Below, in pieces: positions 1 to 11,495 of a stretch of 64,000 nucleotides of DNA (position 1 is its first letter; every line of letters begins with the position of its first letter). The notes below the pieces were generated by a model. The model saw only the letters and a program-made list of their open reading frames with translations, ran no database searches and had not been told where the DNA came from. Source of the stretch: Polytrichum commune (lineage: Eukaryota; Streptophyta; Polytrichopsida; Polytrichales; Polytrichaceae); NCBI GenBank assembly GCA_950295325.1, contig OX485808.1:18744527-18808526 (forward strand), read 5' to 3'. The position numbers were made by a program, and so were the translations under genes.

Positions 1-708
1 CCCGAACCATACTAGGCAACTATGGCCTCACAATGGGCCAATGCCCATGGAGGCCGTGCCATTCGGCCTCGGGTGGGTGAGGCCACACCACCTCACCCAT
101 ATAAGCCTCTAGGACTTCACGCGGGGCCCCTACCCCACCGCCAACCAACCTCTTGTCTCTCTACCAAGAGTTGGGGCCAAGTGGACATTTTCCCTTAGCT
201 GCTGGGCCTAGAACCCCCCCAGCAGCTTCAGACCATCATAACTTCCTTGTATGATGTCTGATCATAACAACCAACCACTCCATCTTCATCTACGCTTCAC
301 GTAGATGCCGATGGACTCCTCGCTTGCCCCATTCGGGCAAGTCTTGAGGAAGTTATGCCTGTTTGAACCTTGGCAGTCCCGGGAATCACTCCCAGGCACT
401 GCTGTACCAGGGCGCTGTCCCGGGACAGCACCCCACTCAAATGGCCATAACTCCTAGCTCACACCTCCAATTGAGGTGATCTTGAGCATTCTAGAATCAC
501 CACGCCATGAGCTGCGCATAGCTTATAGCCTTACCCTTGTGCATCCTAGTCTCCGTGGGTGGGAGGCGTTCCCAACGCCCGGGGCCCTCACCCACACTAG
601 GATCACTTGGGCCCTCTCACCAACGGCGCCACAAGTCCCGGGTGTCACTCCGGGGTCCCCCTTGTGCCCATGGTGTTTCGGGCACTCCTCATGGAGAGGT
701 GCGCGACA
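1..708 (-). repeat. 3' LTR of copy A, truncated by window edge
   Basis: The right end is the family terminus GTGCGCGACA on the plus strand, which is TGTCGCGCAC in element orientation. The left end is cut by the window. Reading frames through this LTR recur at every LTR copy and have no known domain; they are spurious. Confidence 0.92.
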
Positions 709-1511
709 CTCACCCCCACCAAACGGAGTCGATGCCCTCATCGACTATACTCGTAGTCGGCACACCAATTCTCAAGTTGCCATCCTCTATGGTGCGGCAT
801 TGTGTTTACCTTAGGGCGCGACCCCCACAATGCATCTTCAAATTTGGCATAGTCCCAAAGGTGTCGTTCCTAGGTGGTCCGTTAGCGACTTTGGATCTCT
901 CATCCAAGGACCTAACCTATACTAGACCCACCTACTTCGGGACTCACTTGGGTTGCCCCTCCTTTGGGGCCCCCCCCGTTAGGCTCCACTAGCCTAACGT
1001 GACACATCTAGGCGAGACCTCAACGCTTCCACTAAGTTGTCTCGGTTGCAACTCCGAGATGGCTTTCCATTGTTAAGCCACGCCTCGATCGCACGGGGCT
1101 GATGCCAAGTCCCGCCCGACTCGGTTCCCACTTTGCTCTTTCGAGACATGGGTTCATGACTCCCATGCGCCAACTTTCGTTTGGTCGCGGGTAGCACTTT
1201 TATGAGCACGCGCCATCACCTTGTTCCCGCCCGGACAAGCCCACTGCTAAGAGGTTTCTTGGTTTTATCCAAGGCCCCTCCAAGCCATGGCCCCCAATTA
1301 CTCGGCTTACCCAACCTAGTTTGGCATGTCTATTCCCCCTCTTCCATTAACCAAGCACAAGTACAAGACTAGGACGTCATCTCATACTTTTCTCTTTGCA
1401 CCACTAAAGTTTGGACTTTATTCCCTCAAGCCAAAAAAACAAGTTCATGTCGTGGAGTAATTAACCTCGAAGCTAAGTGTGCTACTAGCGTCTCTCCCCC
1501 ACTAAAGGAGA

Positions 1512-4330
1512 TTGATGTCCTCATCAATGCCTACGCTTCATTTTATTGGAATCCTTAGCCTTAGTTTCTTCAAAGTGCTTCACCAATTCATTGGTGTTCA
1601 CCATGTCTCTTGCCGCCACCCAAGCGGTTTGTTTCTCATGGTATCCTCACCATTTCACCAAGTACTCCTTTGTACATTTTCTTTCATTTTCACTTGGGCT
1701 TCCTACACTTGAGGATGCCCTCCTACCTCATGTTCCAAGTGACCTCCACAAGGTCGGGACATGGCCTAATCACTTGCTTGTGATCGGGCCACAAGGTGTC
1801 GTCCTAAAATGACTTTCGTAATGAGACATGAAATGTCGGATGCACTTTGATCTCCGGCGGTAATTCCAACTTATACATGTCCTTGAACACTTGGTCCACA
1901 ATGGAAAACGAAGTTCCAATTTTGGACATGAACTTTTGGAGTAAGGCCTTTGGGCAAGGTGAAGTTGTCCACATTCAACAACACCTTATTGGCCCACCTC
2001 ATACTCCACTTCGCGTCTTCCGGCATTGATTTGCATTCCGTAGCACCTTCGGGCTTTCTCCACCAACAACTTGGTCATCTCCAAGACTTGTTTACCATCC
2101 TTGGCCAAGTCCTCACCATCTTGGTTGAACTCTAGTGTTGAATGTGCCCCCTCGAGAGCTAGGTTAATAGGTTGGAGCGCATCCACTCCATAAGCCACCA
2201 CCAAAGACCACCCCTTGGTAGCCAAGTGCGTGGCTACATTGCAATTACACTCCGCTCGACCCACATAGTCCGCCCAATCTCCTTGGTCCGCCCCCACCAA
2301 GTTCCTCAAGTATTGCTTCAAGACTCCATTCACACGCTCCGATTTCCCATTCATTTGGGAATGCAAGGTCGTGCTAAACCTTAGTTTCATTCCGACCTCC
2401 TTAGAGAAATGCATTGAAAATGCACTTGTGAACTTTGAATCTTGATCCCACACAATCACTCTTGGCAACCCGTGGTGCCTCAACCATCCTTTGAGAAAAG
2501 GCTATGCGGTCTCCAACGCGGTGGCGGTTCCCACAATCGGCACCATGTGTGCCAACTTGGCAAACCGCTCTACCATCAACAAGATGGCATCATACCCATG
2601 TGACTCCGGCAAACTTGTGATCAAGTCCATGCACATACTATGCCATGACGCCGACGGGATAGGCAACGATTGCAAGAAACCGCCTTGCTTTTGGTAAGAG
2701 GCTCGGTTCACTTGGCACTTCATCCAAACCTTCACAAAGTGGGTTATATCCTCCTTTATGCACCCCCAATGGTACCTCTTTGACACCATTCTATGGCGGT
2801 TGTTACTTTCTCCTTTATGGCCGGCAATAGAACTATCATATTCCTCCTTCAAAACCGATAGCCTCAACTTGCCTTGTGGCACATACACCCAACTTTGCTT
2901 GCACTTGAACAATCCGTCCACCAACTTAACCTCTTTGAGCACCTTGCTCTTGCGAAGCTCACCTAAAAGCTTTTGTGCTTTGGGGTAGTTAATTTACCCC
3001 TCCCGTATCTTGCATTACAAGTTTCCTTCGCCGGCACACATTAGCCACAAGGTTTGGATGGTTCTCATTGCTTGGAACTCTTCCGGTCTACTTCGCGCAT
3101 CCGGCACCACATTTCCACGGTCCGGTTTGTGGATCAAATCCACGTTCATAAGCGCCAAACTATCATGCCACCGCAATGACTTGGCGCTCACTTGCGCTTG
3201 AATGTCAAAATTCTTTTAGGACACATTGTCCATATAGACCTTTGCTTTGTGCGACCCCAAATAGTGTCGCCACATCTTCAAGTAATGCACTACGGCAAAG
3301 AAGTTGTTTGGCATGAGTTGGTTGTCTTCTTTGACAACCATCGAGTTTCATGCTCCCATATGCAATGGCCATCCATCTTAAATCAACCGTCCGCCATTGG
3401 CAAAGTCATTCACCCCCGTATGCACCTCAAAAGGTTTGTCAAGCTCCGCGAACTTGAGCACGGGCGTCTAAGATAACTTGCTCTCAAGCTCCCCAAAGAC
3501 TTGGTGGCAAGGCTCCTCCCACTCTTGGGATAGCCAATTCTTCCACAAGTCGGATAAGGTCGGATAACCATCAAGCTTAACGCTCTCATATGCAATGGCC
3601 ATCCATCTTACGTTAACCATCCGCCAATGGCAAAGTCACTCGGCCCCCCCCCCGTATGCACCTCAAAAGGTTTGTCAAGCTCCGCGAACTTGAACACGGG
3701 TGGCAAAGACAACTTTGTATTAAGCTCCCCAAAGACTTGGGGACAAGGCTCATCCCACTCTTGGGATAGCCATTTCTTTCATAGGTCGCACAAGGTTTGA
3801 CAACCTTTAAGCTTAATACTCCCATATGCAATGGGCATCCATCTCGGATCAACATCCGCCAATGGTAAAATTACTCGCCCCCATATGCACCTCAAAAGGT
3901 TTGTTAAAGTCCTCGAACTTAAGCACGGACGGCGAAGAGAATTTGTTTTTGAGCCCCCCAAAGGCTTGGTGACAAGGCTCATCCCACTCTTGGGATAGCC
4001 ATTTTCCTCAATAAGTTGAATAAGGTCCTAGGAACCTTAGAAAACTCTCGAATGAAGTTGTGGTACTAATTGGCTAGGCCAACAAATGACCTAAGCCCTT
4101 TTGAATCAAGGGCCAATTCTCCTTTTGGATTGCCTTGACATTCTTCATGTTCGTCCACCAACTTCCTTTGTCACCACATACCTCAAGAACTCAATCTCTC
4201 GTTGAGCAAAGTTATTTTTCACTCCTTGGCGGCAATTTTCTTTTGGACAACACATTGGTGAATACATCCTTGTATCTCACCAACATCACACCAATGTTGT
4301 TTGGGGGAGGCCCGTCTTTCCTAGCCTCCC
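1512..4330 (-). pseudogene. pol remnant of copy A (RT stub, RNase H units, integrase, chromodomain)
   Basis: From right to left: an RT N-terminal stub with a motif like KKLPPR joined directly to an RT C-terminal segment (FAQREIEFLRYV) near 4230, without the palm domain and its YxDD. Next are three RNase H N-terminal units (centred on about 3980, 3750 and 3520), a LRWHDSLALMKVDLVHKPDR segment in the RNase H to integrase link, integrase (about 2990-1960) and a chromodomain-like end (about 1810-1512). Integrase keeps the DDE pattern (MDLIT, WDQD, SERV) but has an in-frame stop at 2502-2504. The first Cys of the HHCC finger is Trp. No frame can yield a complete polyprotein. Confidence 0.85.
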
Positions 4331-5482
4331 CATACGTTCCTTGGAGTTGCTCCAATTGAACCACGACCATTATGCTTTCTATTTTTCATTTGGTCCATTA
4401 AGACCAAATTCAACTTAGGTCCTCCTACCATAGGAGTCCTTGTCAATTTGAACTTCAATTCTTTGCCATTATGACACATCATAATGCACCGCAAGCACAC
4501 CGGCTTGCACCTCACATCTATCATGTGAGTTTCAAAGAAGGCGGCCTTCACAATGACATGCATTTCATCTATTTCACTTGGTGTGAAATTTTGACAAAAA
4601 TCCAATGTCCCACATTGAAAGGTTACATGCATCGCGGCCTCCTTTGTCTCATGCGGATCGCCCTTTCCAAACCGCACCTTGGTGGGCTTGCCCGCTCTAC
4701 CAATCGGCAAGCCCCAACTCCCTTATGAGTTTTGGGCTCAAGAAGAAGTGGTAGCCTCTTTATCAATACATGAGACATTTCTCCCATTCATTTGAGCCTC
4801 AAGGTACAAAGACTTGGCCTCGGCTTAAGGCTACTAGCCTTGGCCACAATGCCATCGTCTTACATTCGGTTCGTGGCACAAGTATTATTTGGCGGGGTAC
4901 CTATCTCCCCTCAACGTCCATTGTTGTAACGCATTGCCAAATTGCTTAATGGGGTCATCGGCCTTGATGCTCATGGCAATTTTGATGATCCCCGCCACAA
5001 CCTCAATAAACTTTGGAAATTTGAACTTGGTATTCACCACCCGCTTTTGAAACCCACCTAAAACGATGCATTTCTTAGAAAGCTCGTTCATCAAAGATGT
5101 ACTATTCATTTGGGTGTGAAATGCGCGCATATACGCCTTAAGAGGCCCGGACGCCTCATTTCCACCAAATTCATTCCAACATCAATACCTTCCAATCATT
5201 TCGAATTGGAATTTCAATCCAACATTAATGCCCTCCAAGGTTTTGGGTGCATTCGGTATTCTAGGCCCCAAATATTTTTTTGAGGTGTGCGGGAGCCCTT
5301 TCAAAGGACTCTACCATATTCCTTACTAAATCCACCATCATGCCCACCATTGTCATTAGAACTAATGGTATGGCCAAATTACATTTACACATGATCTTTG
5401 TTCCAATTTGAGCCTTACAACCTTTTGGAAAACCCGGGCTCACCATAATAACCCTCAGGTTTGATAGCCATGTCTCCCTCAA
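4321..5482 (-). pseudogene. gag/protease remnant of copy A
   Basis: The 129-codon frame 4321-4710 resembles the end of a retroelement aspartic protease and its linker to RT (MHVTFQCGTLDFCQNFTP, then a PKLNLVLMDQ tail). I do not see an intact D(T/S)G active site. Frames at 4885-5130 and 5261-5482 are gag fragments (MVDLVRNMVESFERAPAHL type). The 56-bp nucleocapsid repeat seen in copies B and F is deleted here, with the junction near 4880. Confidence 0.6.
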
Positions 5483-5509
5483 AGTGCTAGCTCAAAATAT
5501 TGGAACCCT

Positions 5510-5521
5510 GCTCTGATACCA
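5510..5521 (-). promoter_or_regulatory. Primer binding site, initiator-Met tRNA (copy A)
   Basis: Plus-strand GCTCTGATACCA is TGGTATCAGAGC on the element strand, the complement of the 3' end of plant initiator-Met tRNA. It lies 2 nt inside the 5' LTR, which fixes element orientation. Confidence 0.92.
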
Positions 5522-5523
5522 AA

Positions 5524-6495
5524 TGTTGCAACCCTTGCTAGCTCCCTTAACAATCTTGCCAATTTTCGTTTCTAGCAAAGGTTACGAGCGCTAACCATTC
5601 GCATTCCGCCATGCTAATGGATAGCTCCTCTTACCCCGGACCAATAGTTCATAGGAGGGAACCAACCCTCCTACTTTGCTTTCGGGACTCACCCCTTAAT
5701 CGGTAACCCATTTCCCCAATGTGGACTTCCATCCATGGAAGTCCAATCCTATGTTGATCATCGCGTTGCCGGACCAACACTACAACAACCCGAACCATAC
5801 TAGGCAACTATGGCCTCACAATAGGCCAAAGCCCATGGAGGCCTTGCCGTTCGGCCTCGGGTGGGTGAGGCCACACCACCTCACCCATATAAGCCTCTAG
5901 GACTTCACGCGGGGCCCCTACCCCACCGTCAACCAACCTCTTGTCTCTCTACCAAGAGTTGGGGCCAAGTGGACATTTTCCTTTAGCTGCTGGGCCTAGA
6001 ACCCACTAGCAGCTTCAGACCATCATAACTTCCTTGTATGATGTCTGATCATAACAACCAACCACTCCATCTTCATCTACGCTTCACGTAGATGCCGATG
6101 GACTCCTCGCTTGCCCCATTCGGGGAAGTCTTGAGGAAGTTATGCCTGTTTGAACCTTGGCAGTCCCGGGAATCACTCCCAGGCACTGCTGTACCAGGGC
6201 GCTGTCCCGGGACAGCACCCCACTCAAATGGCCATAACTCCTAGCTCACACCTCCAATTGAGGTGATCTTGAGCATTCTAGAATCACCACGCCATGAGCT
6301 GCGCATAGCTTATAGCCTTACCCTTGTGCATCCTAGTCTCCGTGGGTGGGAGGCGTTCCCAACGCCCGGGGCCCTCACCCACACTAGGATCACTTGGGCC
6401 CTCTCACCAACGGCGCCACAAGTCCCGGGTGTCACTCCGGGGTCCCCCTTGTGCCCATGGTGTTTCGGGCACTCCTCATGGAGAGGTGCGCGACA
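5524..6495 (-). repeat. 5' LTR of copy A
   Basis: A 972-bp LTR bounded by TGTTGCAACCC and GTGCGCGACA, adjacent to the primer site. In element orientation it contains a TATA-like TTATAT in GAGGCTTATATGGG and the GC-rich inverted repeat around CTGTCCCGGGACAG. Its U3 end directly abuts the transposase frame at 6496. Confidence 0.95.
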
Positions 6496-9400
6496 TCAGA
6501 AGCGGTGTCGTCTTCAAGCGCCGGGTGAAGCGGGGAGCAATGACTTTGCAGGGGAGCCCCAAGTAGAAATTAGAGTTGATGAAGTTGTCCAACCGTGTGC
6601 TGCGGACATCTTGCTCTGCGGTGTTGCCCCGACGTTGGAAGAGGCAGATCTGATTGAAGTTCATGAAGAGGAAGAGACTTTGCTGCAATCGACACTCTTA
6701 TCTGTTGACGTGCTTGAGAATTACAAGCGGGGTGCTGAGAAGCTTAGAAGGGAGTTGGAGTCCATGGATTTCGCTGATCACGTGTGGAACCTCAAAACAT
6801 ACGATCACCATGACGTGGCAGTTGTGAAAATATTTTGTGGGGAGTGCAAGAGAGAAATCGGGGGTACAGGTCGTGATCACTCCCGGATTGCCATACAAAA
6901 CTTGTTTGCGAATTTCAAAAAGTCTCACTTGCATTCCACTCTTCACATCAAGCAGTGGTGTAGGAAGAGGAATATCTTGTACAACGATCAACCGAAGAAG
7001 GAGGGCAACTCTAGCAAACCCATAATTTTGACACCAGCCGATCACAAGCGTCTCGTGGAGGAAGGTGTCAGCATTCTTCAAAGTGTGAATGATTCCATCT
7101 CGGAAGATGATCCTCCATTTGTAATAGTGGGAGATGTGGGGGTTCCTCAGTTCAAGTCCTTTTGGTTCAAGGTGCGTTGCAAAATCGACGGAGAACTAAT
7201 GCACTTGTGCCCGCAAAAGGGAAATCTCAGAGCTAATTTAGAGAATCATGTCCATGGGCTCCTTCATACCAAGTGTTGTGAAGATTTGGTAAGGGCAAAC
7301 AGTTCTTCAAAGACATCATGTGCATTGAGCTCCGGGAAGCGAGGGAGACCTAGTGCAAGGTCGAGAACAACAATTGGAAATCAACGGGACCTACATTCTT
7401 GGTTCAGCAGTTCGGGCAGTACAGATTCCGTAACTACAAGCGAATCTCCATCAGGTATGCACTCAGACTCTATCTTGTCATTGTTGTGTTGGGGATTTAG
7501 GAAGAAAATCATTGAGTACGCTGGGAAGTGCTATAGAATGGATTCATTGCTCAATGATTCAAAGCCTGGATCGTTGTGGATAGCGGAGCCCAACACAACT
7601 GCAAATTTTGTATTCAAAGGCAAGATTGTCGTTGTGAAAGGTTGCTTCCGTCGTGTACAATGTAAACGTTTGAATGGCACAGGAGAACCTTTCACGGATT
7701 TCACTTGTTCTTGTTGCATAGAAATTGAGCAGGCCACTGATTTCAGACTTAGAGTGCTTAGGGAAGGTCATGCTCTTGTTAAGCGCGGTTGCAGGGATAC
7801 ACAGTCTAGAAGAAGGATAGACTACTTGCAATGTATTGAGGTGGCCGCACAGTCTAGGACATTAGCGAGGAAATATCGTGAGGAAAAGGCTAAGCATTGG
7901 CTCATGAAGGCTAGGGTCGCGCAATTGAAAGTAAGTCACCACGGTCTGAAACTTAGTGCCGTAGAAAGCTTTAATAGAAAGGATGTTCTCTCTTTTTGTA
8001 ACAACATTTTGGCGGCTCACAGAACCAACGCCTTTGGCGGAAAGCCAGCTTTGTGGGACTTCCTTAGGGATGTTGCCACAAACTTGAATCGTGTGAGGCA
8101 GGGTCATACATTCTCAAAAAATTCAAAATCATTTGCACAAGCTATGAGGATCTATGGTGGGAGGCGAATGTGTGATTTGTTTGCTTTGAATTTTGGTGGA
8201 CCGTCATATGATTGTACCAAGAGGGAAAACAAAAAAGGAGTTCAGTTCATTGCCGGGGAACATTCTTCGTTGTTTGCTGCTGTGGCTGACATTTACAAGG
8301 AGGCCAAAGCAAGTCACGGAGTGGTAGGACCAGTCCCAGTCATCTTAGCTGAAGACGAGACGAAAGTTAAGTCCCGTATTTCTTGGGACGCTCGGTCAGA
8401 TGGATTGGTAGGCTTTTGTGGAGAAAAGGAGAATCATGTGTGCATCTCTACTTTCAAACCGCAAGTAGGGAATGGTGAGAGTGGATATTCATCCATAGTT
8501 GATTCTTTTCGAATGAATGTCAAAGGAAGTTTTGCTCGTGTCATCATGGTCAATCCGTTGCATGATAAGTTGCCCAGACTTGTCCTTGTTGTGTCATGCA
8601 CTTGCAATCGATTTAATTCGAGTTGGGTGAGAAGTCAGTGGGAGAGTATTGACACCCTTTGGCAATATAGTTGTGGGCCGGTTGTTGGACCTATTATAGG
8701 GCATTCTTCAGATGGCGACTCTAGGAGAAGGCAATTGATGGTTGAAGACTACTGCAGCAAGGTAGGATTCAGGTATGAAATTCCATGGGAAGGCTGGTCT
8801 TTATCTTGTGAGTGGCTTGGGGAGAATAAAATTAAAGGCTTGCATGATCAGGATTTCATCCATAACGGAAAAAAATTGATCAACCCACTTGACAGTGCTC
8901 TAAAGAACCTTCAACTAGGGGCTGATGTATGTTACCTAGATCATCTTGGTCAAGTTTATCAAAAGTTTGGTATTGATCAGCATGGTCTTAGAAAAGAAGA
9001 TGTGGACCGAACAGACAGACAAAATTGGGCTAGTGCACAACGCATTTGTGCAAAGAAGGCAAGGACTTGCTTGCAGGAACTTAGAACTTGTAAGGACGCA
9101 CATCAGGAAAGAACTTTGGGGACTGAGCTGTACTTGTCTATATGTGCTGATTATATCGACATTTTCCTTTCCGTGTCTTTGACTTTGAGGGAGAGGGTGG
9201 TTCTTGCTAGCAAAGTGTCATTCTTTTTTAGAATATGGAGGTTGTGGTTCGACCATGGTGACCACGGTGTAGGAGGAAATACAAAGAAGCCCACGCTACA
9301 AGAATGCTTTGTGAGCAACCAATGCTATCTTGATGTGCAGTTGTCTTGCCATTTTGTGGTCTTACTGATAAGGTATTTTCGTGATGGATTCTCTCACTTG

Positions 9401-10765
9401 CCAGTTCCACTGCACCTCACAGGATCTGATTCGTGTGAAATTTTTTTTAGCAAGGTGGGAGGGATGCAGGGTATGGAGAGAGCTTACGATTTCCAAGAGC
9501 TTGTGGGTTGTGCTAACACAGTGAACCAGCTTGCTGCGATTGAATATGGACCCAATGGATTGCAATTTGGTAGAGCGCATAACAAGCAGCGTAACATCTG
9601 GGCTGACTTGCATCCTTTAGAACGGGGACAGTCCCCTGCAGATTTGGGAGATTACAGCGCCCTTGCCACAGATGAGGACTTCGTATCAGCGTTGAAGGAA
9701 GGTCTAAAGGCAGCCCAAACCCAATTGAAGGTGCTAAATATGGCTCCATCCTCTTATGCTAGAAATAAACAGTGGTTCTTGCAGCCTTGGACGGTCGAGA
9801 GGGCGGATCCAAAGCACTGGGCATATGTGGCTCCCGAAAAACCTGTCCCCGGCGAAGATGGCGATGGTGAGGCCATGAGGGACTCCAAAATTTTGCCAAT
9901 GGAAGAAGAGACCGTGGATGGTGACGGCGCCAATGTAGACCCGGATAAGAGTGTTGTGGACATTGACGTGGATATGAGTATTGTGGACGATTCTTTGGAT
10001 GATAGGGAAGAAATTTTAAGACTTGCTGAGGAGGAATGCAGGGATGCAATCTCGCAAATGCTAGATTCAGCTGAGCCGAGCCCACCAATGCCTCCAACTG
10101 GGCAGAACCTTGTACAGAAAATAGAGCCGGTGGTGGAGTACAAGGGCAGGGCCATTTACAAATCAACGTTAGTAGGTGAATTGAATGGGAATCCTTTCTT
10201 ATCAAAGGACCGCTTGACTCGCATCAAGAACTCTATTTATTTCAATAACGCAGAGGATTACCTTTCAGCTGCAAATTCAACATCAACCGCTTTCCTTGGA
10301 CTTGGAAGTGACTGCGCTGTGATGTTCATGCAATCACGAACTCTGGGCCAAAGTTTTGGAGTGAGAGCAGCACAGAAGAGGAACCGCACCAGTGCTCATG
10401 TGGGACACCCGACTGCTGTGACCGTTGGCCCGAACATTGGCACTTGGTGGCTGGGCCGAGTCCAAAAAATGCGAAGGACGGTTGGAAAAACGTGGAGATT
10501 GTGTAGAAACCCTGTCAACCTTATGGCTCACACCTTAGTAGGTAAGAAGGGAAGTTCTTCACCGTCCATTCAAATAATGTTGAATTGGTTCAAATCAGCA
10601 CCGGGGAGGAACAAATACAAGTACGATGTGACTGACACCCAATGGATTGACATTGAAAGCGTGATTTGCATCATTGCATTGTCATTCAAATCTAATAGCA
10701 ACGTTTACACCCTAAAAGAAACTGATCGGCAGGTGCTAGATGAATTTGTGTCAAAAACTACTTAG
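6263..10765 (+). CDS. P-element/THAP9-like DDE transposase-related protein, 1500 codons, 5' end fused to LTR sequence
   Basis: The open frame is uninterrupted for 1500 codons although the surrounding transposons are full of stops. Residues 1-78 are translated LTR, so the native start is either lost or is the first later Met, residue 168 (6764). Visible features: an acidic stretch (about 115-145), a Cys/His finger (C192-x2-C195 with H222, H224, H228), a second Cys/His-rich segment (about 305-345), and an AT-hook core RGRP at 360-363. An RNase H-like catalytic layout follows: D698 in AEDETKV, D817 in HSSDGDS and E1059 in SDSCEIFFSKVG. This matches the D, D, E spacing style of P-element/THAP9 transposases, with the D(P/Q)xH-like GLHDQDFIHNGKKL helix region between. 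Residues about 1210-1300 are acidic and probably disordered. Known of the family: cut-and-paste DNA transposition, with domesticated relatives. Inferred: recently active or under selection. I could not identify terminal inverted repeats. Confidence 0.8.
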   Translation: MILSILESPRHELRIAYSLTLVHPSLRGWEAFPTPGALTHTRITWALSPTAPQVPGVTPGSPLCPWCFGHSSWRGARHQKRCRLQAPGEAGSNDFAGEPQVEIRVDEVVQPCAADILLCGVAPTLEEADLIEVHEEEETLLQSTLLSVDVLENYKRGAEKLRRELESMDFADHVWNLKTYDHHDVAVVKIFCGECKREIGGTGRDHSRIAIQNLFANFKKSHLHSTLHIKQWCRKRNILYNDQPKKEGNSSKPIILTPADHKRLVEEGVSILQSVNDSISEDDPPFVIVGDVGVPQFKSFWFKVRCKIDGELMHLCPQKGNLRANLENHVHGLLHTKCCEDLVRANSSSKTSCALSSGKRGRPSARSRTTIGNQRDLHSWFSSSGSTDSVTTSESPSGMHSDSILSLLCWGFRKKIIEYAGKCYRMDSLLNDSKPGSLWIAEPNTTANFVFKGKIVVVKGCFRRVQCKRLNGTGEPFTDFTCSCCIEIEQATDFRLRVLREGHALVKRGCRDTQSRRRIDYLQCIEVAAQSRTLARKYREEKAKHWLMKARVAQLKVSHHGLKLSAVESFNRKDVLSFCNNILAAHRTNAFGGKPALWDFLRDVATNLNRVRQGHTFSKNSKSFAQAMRIYGGRRMCDLFALNFGGPSYDCTKRENKKGVQFIAGEHSSLFAAVADIYKEAKASHGVVGPVPVILAEDETKVKSRISWDARSDGLVGFCGEKENHVCISTFKPQVGNGESGYSSIVDSFRMNVKGSFARVIMVNPLHDKLPRLVLVVSCTCNRFNSSWVRSQWESIDTLWQYSCGPVVGPIIGHSSDGDSRRRQLMVEDYCSKVGFRYEIPWEGWSLSCEWLGENKIKGLHDQDFIHNGKKLINPLDSALKNLQLGADVCYLDHLGQVYQKFGIDQHGLRKEDVDRTDRQNWASAQRICAKKARTCLQELRTCKDAHQERTLGTELYLSICADYIDIFLSVSLTLRERVVLASKVSFFFRIWRLWFDHGDHGVGGNTKKPTLQECFVSNQCYLDVQLSCHFVVLLIRYFRDGFSHLPVPLHLTGSDSCEIFFSKVGGMQGMERAYDFQELVGCANTVNQLAAIEYGPNGLQFGRAHNKQRNIWADLHPLERGQSPADLGDYSALATDEDFVSALKEGLKAAQTQLKVLNMAPSSYARNKQWFLQPWTVERADPKHWAYVAPEKPVPGEDGDGEAMRDSKILPMEEETVDGDGANVDPDKSVVDIDVDMSIVDDSLDDREEILRLAEEECRDAISQMLDSAEPSPPMPPTGQNLVQKIEPVVEYKGRAIYKSTLVGELNGNPFLSKDRLTRIKNSIYFNNAEDYLSAANSTSTAFLGLGSDCAVMFMQSRTLGQSFGVRAAQKRNRTSAHVGHPTAVTVGPNIGTWWLGRVQKMRRTVGKTWRLCRNPVNLMAHTLVGKKGSSSPSIQIMLNWFKSAPGRNKYKYDVTDTQWIDIESVICIIALSFKSNSNVYTLKETDRQVLDEFVSKTT

Positions 10766-11495
10766 CATTGCAGGTTATTCAAGTAGCTACGGTTTTATCT
10801 TTATTTGTCAGTGTCTCCATGATATGCACATTTAGTTTCATTCATTGTGTTTGTAAACACAATGAGAACATTTATTTCATACTACTATGATTGTGCACAA
10901 ATACTTTGTAAATTGGAGTTATCCTAAAAGTCAAATGGCGTTTGAACAAGATATCATGTGTTTTGATTTAATGTACTCTTATTTGTTCATTGTAAATAGT
11001 TATGAAGTTTGAAAGAGCTTGGTGGTCCCTCATTGGAGTTATTTTAAAAGTCAAGTGGCATTTGAACAAGATGCCATGTGTTTTGATTTAATGACTCTTA
11101 TTTGTTCAAAGGCCACTTGACTTTTAGGATAACTCTATTGTGATTCATAATATGAATGATTTCATACTAAAGGTTTGTATAGTTTTTATGTGATCTATAC
11201 AAATTGCTCTTTTATATCATTTACACTTTAACCTACATTGTTTGATTTCATGTATGTGTTCATAATTTGATGTAGGACAAAAACTGTAGTAGAATTTTTT
11301 TTTAAATCTAAATTACCATATCGTTTATTCATATCAATTTGGAATTATAAGTAATGCAAGCCCCTGTAATAATAAGCCAAATTAGAAAATTATATAATGA
11401 TAGCCCGTGGAAAAAAAAAAAGTAATACCCCCCTATAAAATGGTGGTTGTTCGCACCTATATCCTTAAATTTCTAACACACTGCCCCCCCCGAGG
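10766..11495. other. AT-rich region after the transposase gene
   Basis: No coding frame was seen. It holds the duplicated and inverted motif listed separately (10915-11137), an A-run near 11411 and a C-run near 11485, and ends abruptly where the plus-strand retroelement array starts. Confidence 0.6.
10915..11137. repeat. Direct repeat (~120-bp spacing) with an inverted third copy
   Basis: A ~75-bp segment starting GAGTTATCCTAAAAGTCAAA at 10915 recurs at about 11035 (GAGTTATTTTAAAAGTCAAG). The first ~33 bases of the second copy then reappear as the reverse complement at 11102-11137 (TTGTTCAAAGGCCACTTGAC...). The last two can pair into a long stem, as in a small MITE or a transposon end. Confidence 0.75.

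Larger units (their letters stand above)
1..6495 (-). mobile_element. Ty3/gypsy chromovirus copy A, non-autonomous, 3' LTR cut by the window edge
   Basis: Read on the minus strand, the order is 5' LTR (5524-6495), initiator-Met primer site (5510-5521), gag remnant, protease-like region, reverse-transcriptase stub, RNase H segment in three tandem units, integrase, chromodomain-like tail, about 800 bp of non-coding 3' sequence (709-1500), and 3' LTR (1-708). This order and the terminal chromodomain identify a chromovirus. The element cannot be autonomous: the RT core is missing and every frame is broken. The flank beyond the 5' LTR begins TCAGA, but the partner target duplication lies outside the window. 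Confidence 0.9.

Noticed and set aside
2172..2384. 70-codon frames antisense to integrase, present in most copies
   Set aside because: They are shadows of the integrase coding strand; the sense frame has the recognisable DDE motifs.
5524..11495. Idea that the transposase gene is cargo carried between two LTRs of one element
   Set aside because: The left LTR is the 5' LTR of copy A on the minus strand, and the right neighbour starts inside a chromodomain, not at an LTR; the flanks are independent.
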